5,158 bases of DNA from Planktothrix sp. UBA8402 (GTDB lineage Bacteria; Cyanobacteriota; Cyanobacteriia; Cyanobacteriales; Microcoleaceae). A program made the position numbers and the translations under genes. Below, piece after piece: positions 1 to 5,158 of this stretch; the first letter of the stretch is position 1, and each line of letters opens with the position of its first letter. Where the stretch lies: positions 1-5,158 of the forward strand of contig DMPJ01000040.1 in assembly GCA_003456035.1 (NCBI GenBank), read 5' to 3'. The notes below the pieces were generated by a model, which saw nothing but the letters and a program-made list of their open reading frames with translations, was not told where the DNA came from and did not search any database.

Positions 1-60
1 CCCAATTAAATTCCCAATTAAACCCCCAATTAAACCCCCAATTAAATTCCCAATTAAACC
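1..60. repeat. 12-bp tandem repeat, five copies
   Basis: Five head-to-tail copies of CCCAATTAAAYY fill this stretch with no gaps. Only the last two bases vary, in the order TT, CC, CC, TT, CC, so positions 1-24 and 37-60 are identical. The array begins at the window edge and may continue upstream. Each unit holds AATT and TTAA palindromic cores. It contains no plausible gene. It resembles the short tandem repeats common between cyanobacterial genes, but the unit is 12 bp rather than the classical heptamer. Its function is unknown. Confidence 0.95.
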
Positions 61-66
61 CTTATT

Positions 67-149
67 AGCCAGCGAGCGGGGACGCTCGCACTGCTGCTGT
101 TCAGGATTTATACTTGAGCCAGCCAGCGGGGAGGCTCCCCCTGCTCCCC
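67..149. repeat. Pair of related hairpin-forming elements 50 bp apart
   Basis: Positions 67-99 and 117-149 align without gaps over 33 bp, both starting AGCCAGC and sharing AGCGGGGA, with seven mismatches. The first copy can fold with stem GCGAGC/GCTCGC (72-77 with 84-89) around GGGGAC. The second folds as GGGGAG/CTCCCC (128-133 with 135-140). The mismatches therefore change the sequence but each copy keeps a strong hairpin. This looks like a local duplication of a dispersed intergenic repeat. It lies just downstream of the minus-strand DUF4126 gene, so it may sit in that gene's 3' untranslated RNA, but neither strand has a T-tract that would make it a standard intrinsic terminator. Confidence 0.7.
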
Positions 150-159
150 CTGCTCCCCC
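133..159. repeat. 9-bp CT-rich tandem repeat, three copies
   Basis: Three consecutive 9-bp units read GGCTCCCCC, TGCTCCCCC, TGCTCCCCC, so only the first base of the first unit differs. The array grows out of the end of the second hairpin element and stops five bases before the stop codon of the DUF4126 gene. On the minus strand it gives three runs of five G, which could fold with the upstream GGGG or form G-rich structures in the 3' end of the transcript. That structural role is inference. The pattern fits the G/C-rich short repeats of filamentous cyanobacteria. Confidence 0.85.
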
Positions 160-164
160 TACTC

Positions 165-755
165 TCAATCAGGTTCCCGTTTATAACGTCTAGGGTTGCG
201 CTCTTGGGGTTGACCTTGTTTTTTATACCAGCGATACCATTCTTTAGAAATTCTAATCGAAAGCCACAATAATAATAATGCAATTAATCCGCCCTGTTTA
301 GGGGCATCAAAAGCAAAAATTACTAAGAAAACACAGAGAATATCTTGCCCTAAAATTACCCCTAGCGGTAAACCGCGTAAACGATAAAATAATCCTGTTT
401 GCACTAATTGTAAAACCAGAGCCAGTAAACCCGCAACAATGGCAATAATCCAATATAAACTAGGTTGGACGTTAGTAGATTTGGCGATCGCTAAACCCAT
501 TATAGCACCAACAAAGGGGCTAAATAGTAACTGTATGGATTGTAAAATACGCTGTCCTAGTAGTTTTTTCGAGGCAAAAATTTCAAACAGCGACCAACTA
601 ACGAGAACCCCGACAACGACCTGTGGCGAAAATTTAGACAGAAACGGTACACTCGACCATAAATCATTTCGCAATAAACCAATCACCAGTAAAGGTAAAG
701 CAATTCTTAATCCGGCCGCCGCCGATGCAGATAGCACAGCTAGAAGTTCAATCAT
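165..755 (-). CDS. DUF4126 family integral membrane protein
   Basis: This encodes 196 residues. The N-terminus, with SAAAGLR followed by hydrophobic LPLLVIGLL, resembles the DUF4126 family of small bacterial membrane proteins, whose role is unknown. Hydrophobic stretches that could be membrane segments lie at about residues 5-28, 45-61, 76-92, 100-121, 130-150 and 155-168. The tail (about 169-196) is strongly basic, rich in Lys, Arg, Trp and Tyr, and is probably cytoplasmic. The length is usual for the family. ATG at 753-755 is chosen because it places the conserved hydrophobic start directly at the N-terminus; no convincing Shine-Dalgarno sequence precedes it. The gene is transcribed away from the flavoprotein gene and has no partner on its strand. 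The family assignment is from memory of sequence character, not a search; the membrane nature is certain enough. Confidence 0.85.
   Translation of the reverse strand: MIELLAVLSASAAAGLRIALPLLVIGLLRNDLWSSVPFLSKFSPQVVVGVLVSWSLFEIFASKKLLGQRILQSIQLLFSPFVGAIMGLAIAKSTNVQPSLYWIIAIVAGLLALVLQLVQTGLFYRLRGLPLGVILGQDILCVFLVIFAFDAPKQGGLIALLLLWLSIRISKEWYRWYKKQGQPQERNPRRYKREPD
484..491. other. HIP1 octamer GCGATCGC
   Basis: An exact palindromic GCGATCGC lies inside the DUF4126 gene. This highly iterated palindrome is greatly over-represented in many cyanobacterial genomes and supports the taxonomic reading of the window. Confidence 0.9.
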
Positions 756-955
756 ACATAATCAGAGTGAGGAACAGAGCATTTTACACCGAAAATCAAA
801 GAGGGTTGTAGCCCGGTTCAAAGTGTGATCTTACTATTCTATATATCTTAATTATGATTATGTTAAAAATGGGGATTTTATTCCCTATATTCAAGAAATG
901 GGGTTTCTCTATCAAAGTTTATGCTTTAATAAATTTAGTTGATTTCATTGTAACA

Positions 956-961
956 TATACT
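956..961 (+). promoter_or_regulatory. Possible -10 element in the 259-bp divergent spacer
   Basis: TATACT at 956-961 is one mismatch from TATAAT and lies 53 bp upstream of the flavoprotein start codon. A weak TTTAGT at 934-939 is 16 bp away as a possible -35; the better TTGATT at 939-944 is only 11 bp away and too close. A second AT-rich candidate, TATAAA at 996-1001, is nearer the gene. The rest of the spacer (756-1014) is AT-rich and shows no small gene, no clear terminator and no NtcA-type GTA-N8-TAC site. This is a weak assignment. Confidence 0.3.
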
Positions 962-1014
962 TTCTAACCCCAAAGCTTTAAAATTATTAAATATCTATAA
1001 AATTCGGCTCAAAC

Positions 1015-3024
1015 ATGACTAAAATTATGCCCAAATTCTTGATTGGTTTAATCGTTAGTATAATCTCTTTAAATCCCAGTTTATCCCTGGCTTTAGCAAC
1101 CCCTCCTAGGATTGATCAAAAAGTAGAATGTGATCTATTAGTGGTTGGGGGCGGACTTGCGGGAAGTGCGGCTGCTTATGAAGGTTTACTAGCAGGAAAA
1201 ACCGTTTGTTTAACCGAAATTACCGACTGGGTGGGGGGACAAATTTCTGCCCAGGGAACCTCCGCATTAGATGAAAAACCGACCCAAAGATCGCTTTTAT
1301 TCTATTCTAAAGGTTATTTAGAATTACGCGCAGAAATTGAAAAAAAATATGGGATGCTTAACCCCGGAGCTTGTTGGGTGAGCGAAGCCTGTTTTATGCC
1401 AGAAGCCGGGCATGAAATCTTATTAAAAATGTTTGAAAAAGCTGAAAAGAAAGGCAAAGGAAAATTACACTGGTTTCCCGCTACTGTAATTAAAGATATG
1501 GCAATTGTTGACAACCAAATTATAGAAGCGATCGCCATTCAACATATTTCTGCTCCCGGACAACCGCCCTTAAATACAAAACCTTTATCTGCGATTATTG
1601 ATCATGCTTATGAGTATGAAAATTCCCCACAATTACATAAAACAATTATTAGATTTATTCCTAAACGAAAAGCTAATCAAGGAGCCGATTGGTATATTAT
1701 TGAAGCAACAGAAACCGGAGAAATTATTGGCTTAACTAATATTCCCCATCAACTCGGAATTGATCCCCGTTCTTCTCAAGAACCCACCGCATCTAGTATT
1801 ACAAAAGATCCCTATTGTACTCAAGGATTTACCTATACTTTTGCAATGGAGGCGACTAAAAATCCCCAAATCCATGAAAAACCGCCATTCTATGAACAAT
1901 ATGCTCCCTATTATAGTTATGAATTACCCCGATTAGCCAATTTTAATTTAGTTTATACCTATCGGCGAATTCATAGTATGAATCCCAAAGAAAAACGTTC
2001 AGCAAATCCCAGGGAATGGCCGATTTATCCAGGGGATATTACTATGCAAAATTGGACTTGGGGAAATGATTATCGACCCGGAACCTCGGCGGATAACTTA
2101 ATTTTAACACAATCTCAATTAGAAGCAACAGGTCAACTAGAACCCGGCGGATGGAAAGGCGGATTAAGAACAGAAACCTTGCGAAAAGGAGAGGAAAATG
2201 CCCAAGGGTTTTTCTATTGGTTAGTAGCAGGAACTACAGACTCCCAACTAGGTGAAGGTGTTAAACAAAAATATCCTAATTATCGCTATTTATCCGGTTT
2301 AAACTCTCCGATGGGAACCGTTCATGGGTTATCAAAATATCCCTATATCCGAGAAGGAAGACGAATTGTTGGTCGTCCTTCTTATGGTCAAAAAAACGGA
2401 TTTATGGTATCAGAAATTGATATTTCTCGGAATAACTTTCGTCAAGATTGGTATACCAATAATTTAACTCCCGAAGCCTATAGACTGCTTTGGTTAGAGT
2501 TAGGAAAATTAGATAGTTTACCCGCTTTTTCTGGAGAAAAAACCATTGCAGAAATTAAACCCCGTTCTCGGTCTACAATTTATCCTGATACCGTAGGAAT
2601 TGGTCATTATGCGATTGATTTTCACCCCTGTTTAACCCTAAGTCCACCGGAAACCCCAGGAAATACAGAACGGGAAGGAGAACGTCGCGGTCAGGGACAA
2701 GCTTATCCCTTCCAAATTCCTTTAAGAGCTATGATTCCGCAAAAAATTGATAATCTATTAGTAGCAGGAAAAAGTATCGCTACCAGTCATATTGCGGCGG
2801 CGGCTTATCGGGTTCATTCCTTTGAATGGTCTGTTGGGGCGGCGGCGGGAACTACCGCAGCATTTAGCTTAGAAAAACAGGTTTTTCCCTATCAATTAGT
2901 CGATGATTTACCCTATCAAGAACCAATATTAGAGGAGTTACAACGGTTATTAGAAAGCAATAATAATCCGATTTTATTCCCAGGAATGTCTATTTTTAAT
3001 CAGTCTTGGGAAGATTGGAAATAA
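1015..3024 (+). CDS. Exported FAD-dependent oxidoreductase (FAD_oxidored, PF12831-like)
   Basis: This encodes a 669-residue flavoprotein. Residues 1-28 look like a Sec signal peptide: Lys at 3 and 7, a hydrophobic core, then ALA followed by Thr29 as the likely cleavage site. The dinucleotide-binding fold starts at about 40 with VVGGGLAG (43-50), and Glu68 ends the second strand, where it would hold the adenosine ribose. WVGGQ (72-76) follows. The C-terminal FAD-contacting region, about 568-618 (PLRAMIP, NLLVAGKSIATSH, GAAAGTTAA), matches the closing block of PF12831-type oxidoreductases. The long middle (about 80-560) would be the substrate domain; its substrate cannot be told. Relatives are sometimes labelled putative xanthan lyase, a name I would not transfer. 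No twin-arginine motif is visible. The ATG at 1015 has no Shine-Dalgarno sequence; Met5 is an alternative start that keeps the hydrophobic core. The gene stands alone, convergent with the next one 30 bp away. Confidence 0.88.
   Translation: MTKIMPKFLIGLIVSIISLNPSLSLALATPPRIDQKVECDLLVVGGGLAGSAAAYEGLLAGKTVCLTEITDWVGGQISAQGTSALDEKPTQRSLLFYSKGYLELRAEIEKKYGMLNPGACWVSEACFMPEAGHEILLKMFEKAEKKGKGKLHWFPATVIKDMAIVDNQIIEAIAIQHISAPGQPPLNTKPLSAIIDHAYEYENSPQLHKTIIRFIPKRKANQGADWYIIEATETGEIIGLTNIPHQLGIDPRSSQEPTASSITKDPYCTQGFTYTFAMEATKNPQIHEKPPFYEQYAPYYSYELPRLANFNLVYTYRRIHSMNPKEKRSANPREWPIYPGDITMQNWTWGNDYRPGTSADNLILTQSQLEATGQLEPGGWKGGLRTETLRKGEENAQGFFYWLVAGTTDSQLGEGVKQKYPNYRYLSGLNSPMGTVHGLSKYPYIREGRRIVGRPSYGQKNGFMVSEIDISRNNFRQDWYTNNLTPEAYRLLWLELGKLDSLPAFSGEKTIAEIKPRSRSTIYPDTVGIGHYAIDFHPCLTLSPPETPGNTEREGERRGQGQAYPFQIPLRAMIPQKIDNLLVAGKSIATSHIAAAAYRVHSFEWSVGAAAGTTAAFSLEKQVFPYQLVDDLPYQEPILEELQRLLESNNNPILFPGMSIFNQSWEDWK
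1528..1535. other. HIP1 octamer GCGATCGC
   Basis: A second exact GCGATCGC, inside the flavoprotein gene in the codons for Glu-Ala-Ile-Ala. Two copies in about 5 kb of AT-rich DNA is far above chance for an 8-mer and fits a HIP1-rich cyanobacterium. Confidence 0.9.
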
Positions 3025-3054
3025 TCAAATTACTTCCGCAGGAGTTCTATTAAT

Positions 3055-3450
3055 TTATCCTAGCCGATTTAAGTGTTTTTGCTGTAAAAATTCAGCAAAA
3101 TCTCGGACTTCTAAAATCAAATCCTCTGATAAATCATCTAAAACTAATGTTAACTGTTCTCGTACACTCAGAAATTGATCCGCAGAAGCTGTTAAAATTA
3201 TTTGCTGAGGATTAACAATTTCTACCCCAATAGTTTCCATAAAAGATTCCAATTCCTCTGATTTTGCTGGGATAAAATTTCCTTCGTGATCATATTTAAC
3301 CCAATTTCCAAACAATTCAACAATATAGGCTTCACCTGCTTTTAAAACTTCCACAATTGTACCCACTGTCCCAATAGATGCTACTCCTCCATCAGTTAAG
3401 GGAATTGTTTCAATTAGCTGAACTGCATCGAATAGCTGAAATTTACTCAC
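3055..3450 (-). CDS. DUF4926-like protein with DUF2281-like C-terminal helix
   Basis: This encodes 131 residues, acidic and soluble, with no signal peptide or membrane segment. Residues about 4-57 (FQLFDAVQLIETIP, then GTVGTIVEVL and AYIVELF) resemble DUF4926, a small beta-rich domain found in many cyanobacterial proteins of unknown role. Residues 106-125 (DLSEDLILEVRDFAEFLQQK) resemble the helical LPE..LLxEVxDFxEFL motif of DUF2281 proteins, which often act as antitoxin-like partners of small toxins. The linker (about 58-105) is not recognised. Translation starts at GTG (3448-3450), fixed by a perfect AGGAGG six bases upstream. No toxin-like gene lies beside it: the right-hand neighbour is divergent and the left-hand one is the convergent flavoprotein. 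Both domain assignments come from motif resemblance, and a biochemical function cannot be given. The reading frame itself is secure. Confidence 0.8.
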   Translation of the reverse strand: MSKFQLFDAVQLIETIPLTDGGVASIGTVGTIVEVLKAGEAYIVELFGNWVKYDHEGNFIPAKSEELESFMETIGVEIVNPQQIILTASADQFLSVREQLTLVLDDLSEDLILEVRDFAEFLQQKHLNRLG

Positions 3451-3456
3451 GATTAA

Positions 3457-3462
3457 CCTCCT
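3457..3462 (-). promoter_or_regulatory. Strong Shine-Dalgarno AGGAGG deciding a GTG start
   Basis: Read on the minus strand, AGGAGG ends six bases before GTG (3448-3450). It is the only full consensus ribosome binding site placed at a gene start in this window, and it settles the non-ATG start of the DUF4926-like gene. Confidence 0.88.
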
Positions 3463-3514
3463 AATCTGTCAGGTACTATTGTTAATTCTTATTTTTCCAT
3501 GAATTTTGGCTTCA

Positions 3515-3552
3515 GTCTCAAGGAACAGTTATATTTTATCAATTTTTGAGAC
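3515..3552. promoter_or_regulatory. Outward-facing TTGAGAC inverted repeat in divergent spacer
   Basis: GTCTCAA (3515-3521) and TTGAGAC (3546-3552) are exact inverse complements, separated by 24 bp of AT-rich DNA, with arm centres 31 bp apart (about three helical turns). Each arm reads TTGAGAC towards the gene it faces. The right arm is -35-like (TTGAGA against TTGACA) but lies only 12 bp from the -10 box, so it is more likely a regulator site or coincidence than a true -35. It could be a shared operator for the two divergent genes. Confidence 0.4.
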
Positions 3553-3563
3553 AATTATTAGGA

Positions 3564-3569
3564 TATAAT
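3564..3569 (+). promoter_or_regulatory. Consensus -10 box TATAAT for the vWA-PP2C pair
   Basis: An exact TATAAT lies 41 bp upstream of the vWA start codon, giving a short leader of roughly 35 bases. No good -35 element is present at 16-18 bp, and there is no extended -10 TG, so the promoter may need an activator. It probably drives both plus-strand genes that follow. Confidence 0.55.
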
Positions 3570-3610
3570 GGTGCATATTCTATTGATTGTAAGCAGAACA
3601 GATCACAATT

Positions 3611-4273
3611 ATGAGATTAGACGAAGCCGTTGAATTTGCAGAAAATCCTGAACCTCGGTGTCCCTGTGTGTTGTTGTTGGATACTTCCGCATCAATGCAA
3701 GGAGTTCCCATTGACGCCTTAAACGATGGACTGATGGCGTTTAGAAACGATTTAATTCGGGATGAACTCGCTAAAAAACGGGTGGAAGTGGCGATTATTT
3801 CCTTTGATAATCAAGTTAAAATTTTACAGGATTTCGTTACTGCTGATCAGTTTGAACCGCCTTTATTAACCGCCCAAGGTCAAACTTTTATGGGAACTGC
3901 TATTAACCAATCTTTAGATTTAGTGGCAGCGAGAAAGTTAGAATATCGTAATAATGGTATTACCTATTATCGTCCTTGGGTATTTATGATTACCGATGGT
4001 GAACCCCAAGGAGAAAATGACCGGGTGACAGAAGAAGCAACTAGACGAATTCAAGAGGAAGAATTTAAAAAACAGGTGGCTTTTTTTGCCGTTGGAGTTG
4101 AAGGAGCAAATTTGGATAAATTAGCTCAAATTGTCCAGAGAACTCCGTTAAAATTGCGGGGTTTAGACTTTAGAGAAATGTTTATTTGGTTATCTACAAG
4201 TATGCAAACCGTTTCCCATTCTAAAGTTGATGAACAAGTGGCTTTACCACCTCCAGGATGGGGAAGTGTTTAA
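3611..4273 (+). CDS. TerY-like von Willebrand factor A domain protein
   Basis: This encodes a 220-residue cytoplasmic protein that is almost entirely one vWA domain, a metal-dependent protein-binding fold. The metal-binding MIDAS site is complete: DTSAS (Asp24, Ser26, Ser28), Thr92 in GQTFMGTAI, and Asp129 in ITDGEP. The opening strand VLLLDTSASM and the short length match stand-alone TerY/YegL-type proteins (COG4245) rather than large multidomain vWA proteins. The tail ends in a Pro-rich LPPPGWGSV, a feature I associate with cyanobacterial members. No signal peptide or membrane segment is seen. The ATG at 3611 puts the domain at the usual distance from the N-terminus; no Shine-Dalgarno sequence is visible. 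The PP2C gene follows after 58 bp with no terminator, so the two are probably co-transcribed. In the TerY-P set the vWA protein is thought to act with a PP2C phosphatase and a kinase. A link to tellurite resistance should not be assumed. Confidence 0.92.
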   Translation: MRLDEAVEFAENPEPRCPCVLLLDTSASMQGVPIDALNDGLMAFRNDLIRDELAKKRVEVAIISFDNQVKILQDFVTADQFEPPLLTAQGQTFMGTAINQSLDLVAARKLEYRNNGITYYRPWVFMITDGEPQGENDRVTEEATRRIQEEEFKKQVAFFAVGVEGANLDKLAQIVQRTPLKLRGLDFREMFIWLSTSMQTVSHSKVDEQVALPPPGWGSV

Positions 4274-4331
4274 GCAATTATTCATAAAAAATAGGAGTTT
4301 TCTGTCCATCGTTAAATTATATAAAATCACA

Positions 4332-5102
4332 ATGAATTTAATCGCTCATTGGCAAGTTGTTTCAGCATCTGTTACCGGAAAAAGTCATGAAAAACAAAAT
4401 ATTCCCTGTCAGGATGCTCAGGGTTATAAACGGTTATCTAATAATCAATTAATTTTTGCTGTAGCTGATGGAGCAGGTTCGGCAAAATTAGCGGATTTAG
4501 GAGCGAATATTGCGGTTAAAATAGCCTTATTTACTCTGGAGAAACAGATTAATTCTGTTGATATTGATATTAAAAATATTGCTTGGGAAGATTATCTAAA
4601 AGATGCTTTAAATGCTGCTAAAATTGCAATTGAAGCCGAATCTATTATCCAAGAAACGGAAGTTAGAGAGTTAGCAACTACTTTAATTATCGGTATAGCC
4701 ACACCGGAATTAGTCGCCGTTGCTCAAGTGGGAGATGGGGCGATGGTTGTGGAAGATAAAACCGGAAATATTCTGGAATTAACCATACCAACCAGGGGAG
4801 AATATCTAAACGAAACAGTATTTTTAATTGCTCCTAATGCGGTTGAAAATGCCCAATTTAACCTCTGGTTAGGACAACCAAAATATTTAGCAGCTTTTTC
4901 CGATGGTTTACAAATGTTAGCGTTAAAAATGCCAGAAGGAAAACCCCATCATCCCTTCTATTCTCCTCTGTTTAAATTTGTAGAAACTATAACAGATGAA
5001 ACCGATGCTCAAGAACAGTTAATGGGGTTTTTGCGTTCTCCTCGGTTAACACAAAGAACCGATGATGATCTAACATTAATCTTAGCAAGTTTTAACCCTT
5101 AA
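4332..5102 (+). CDS. PP2C-family serine/threonine protein phosphatase
   Basis: This encodes 256 residues forming a single PP2C domain of the PP2C_2 type (PF13672), expected to remove phosphate from Ser/Thr with two metal ions in the cytoplasm. Visible motifs are SHEKQNIPCQDA (19-29, with Asp28), VADGAGS (44-50, with Asp46), GDGA (134-137), FSDGL (189-193, with Asp191) and DDDLTLI (244-250), so the metal-binding acidic residues appear intact. There is no transmembrane or sensor domain. The frame is open back to an ATG at 4227, but that would add 35 residues unlike PP2C and overlap the vWA gene; the ATG at 4332 puts the family's opening strand (HWQVVSASVTG) at the N-terminus. No Shine-Dalgarno sequence precedes it; an AGGAG at 4292-4296 is too far away. 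It lies 58 bp after the vWA gene, and the two probably work together in one phosphorylation circuit. Confidence 0.92.
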   Translation: MNLIAHWQVVSASVTGKSHEKQNIPCQDAQGYKRLSNNQLIFAVADGAGSAKLADLGANIAVKIALFTLEKQINSVDIDIKNIAWEDYLKDALNAAKIAIEAESIIQETEVRELATTLIIGIATPELVAVAQVGDGAMVVEDKTGNILELTIPTRGEYLNETVFLIAPNAVENAQFNLWLGQPKYLAAFSDGLQMLALKMPEGKPHHPFYSPLFKFVETITDETDAQEQLMGFLRSPRLTQRTDDDLTLILASFNP

Positions 5103-5158
5103 TCTAATTCATCTGGGTTAATTCCCATTTGTCGCAAACGTTCTGCTAACCGTTGACC
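5099..5158 (-). CDS. C-terminal end of a probable Uma2-family protein (partial)
   Basis: On the minus strand an open frame enters from the window edge, encodes 19 residues (GQRLAERLRQMGINPDELD) and stops at TAA (5099-5101). The pattern of AERLR followed by a small hydrophobic-Gly-Ile-x-Pro-Asp-Glu-Leu ending is typical of the C-termini of cyanobacterial Uma2-family (DUF820) putative endonucleases, where a charged coiled coil precedes it. The catalytic core lies outside the window, so function cannot be checked. The stop codon overlaps the PP2C stop by two bases within TTAA (5099-5102), so the genes converge with no spacer. The alternative is another protein with the same coiled-coil tail. Confidence 0.6.
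   Translation of the reverse strand, partial: GQRLAERLRQMGINPDELD

Noticed and set aside
1..160. CRISPR array at the left end
   Set aside because: The units are 9-12 bp and directly adjoining, with no unique spacers between them.
101..283. Minus-strand 60-codon open frame with a repeated Ser-Arg-Gly pattern
   Set aside because: It overlaps the end of the DUF4126 gene in another frame, and its repeat is just the translation of the 9-bp tandem repeat.
439..828. Plus-strand 129-codon open frame
   Set aside because: It is antisense to the DUF4126 gene, shows no recognisable domain, and its composition is that of a shadow frame.
867..886. GGGA/TCCC near-palindrome in the divergent spacer as an operator
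   Set aside because: Only four base pairs match in AT-rich DNA, which is not above chance.
1314..1538. Minus-strand 74-codon open frame
   Set aside because: It lies wholly inside the flavoprotein gene on the opposite strand and has no family resemblance or ribosome binding site.
3009..3037. GGAAG/CTTCC inverted repeat between the convergent flavoprotein and DUF4926-like genes as a terminator
   Set aside because: The stem is only five base pairs with a 19-base loop, it starts inside the coding sequence, and there is no T-tract.
4227..4331. 35-residue N-terminal extension of the PP2C phosphatase
   Set aside because: It overlaps the vWA gene by 47 bp, does not resemble a PP2C N-terminus, and has no ribosome binding site; the ATG at 4332 fits the family.

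Overview
The window looks like chromosomal DNA from a cyanobacterium, probably a filamentous Oscillatoriales-type organism (the lineage is an inference). The reasons are AT-rich coding sequence, two HIP1 octamers (GCGATCGC), mostly absent Shine-Dalgarno sequences, G/C-rich short tandem repeats between genes, and protein families that recur in these genomes. No ribosomal RNA, tRNA, CRISPR array or insertion sequence was recognised.

Layout. Positions 1-164 are non-coding and full of repeats: five 12-bp tandem units, then two related hairpin-forming elements exactly 50 bp apart, the second running into a 9-bp CT-rich repeat. A minus-strand gene for a small DUF4126-type membrane protein (165-755) follows. 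A 259-bp divergent spacer leads to a plus-strand gene for an exported FAD-dependent oxidoreductase of 669 residues (1015-3024). Convergent with it is a minus-strand gene (3055-3450) for a 131-residue protein with a DUF4926-like N-terminus and a DUF2281-like C-terminal helix. A second divergent spacer (3451-3610) carries outward-facing TTGAGAC arms and a consensus -10 box. It leads into a plus-strand pair: a TerY-like von Willebrand A protein (3611-4273) and a PP2C-family phosphatase (4332-5102). The window closes with the last 19 codons of a minus-strand gene, probably an Uma2-family protein, whose stop codon overlaps the phosphatase stop.

How the genes work together. The only clear functional unit is the vWA/PP2C pair. 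Together with a Ser/Thr kinase these families form the phosphorylation-signalling set described as the TerY-P triad. Here the kinase is not next to the pair on the downstream side, so it is probably encoded elsewhere or has been lost. The remaining genes look like independent single-gene units.

Novelty is modest. The best leads are the kinase-less vWA/PP2C pair, the symmetric divergent control region in front of it, the exported flavoprotein with no visible Tat motif, and the layered repeats at the left end.
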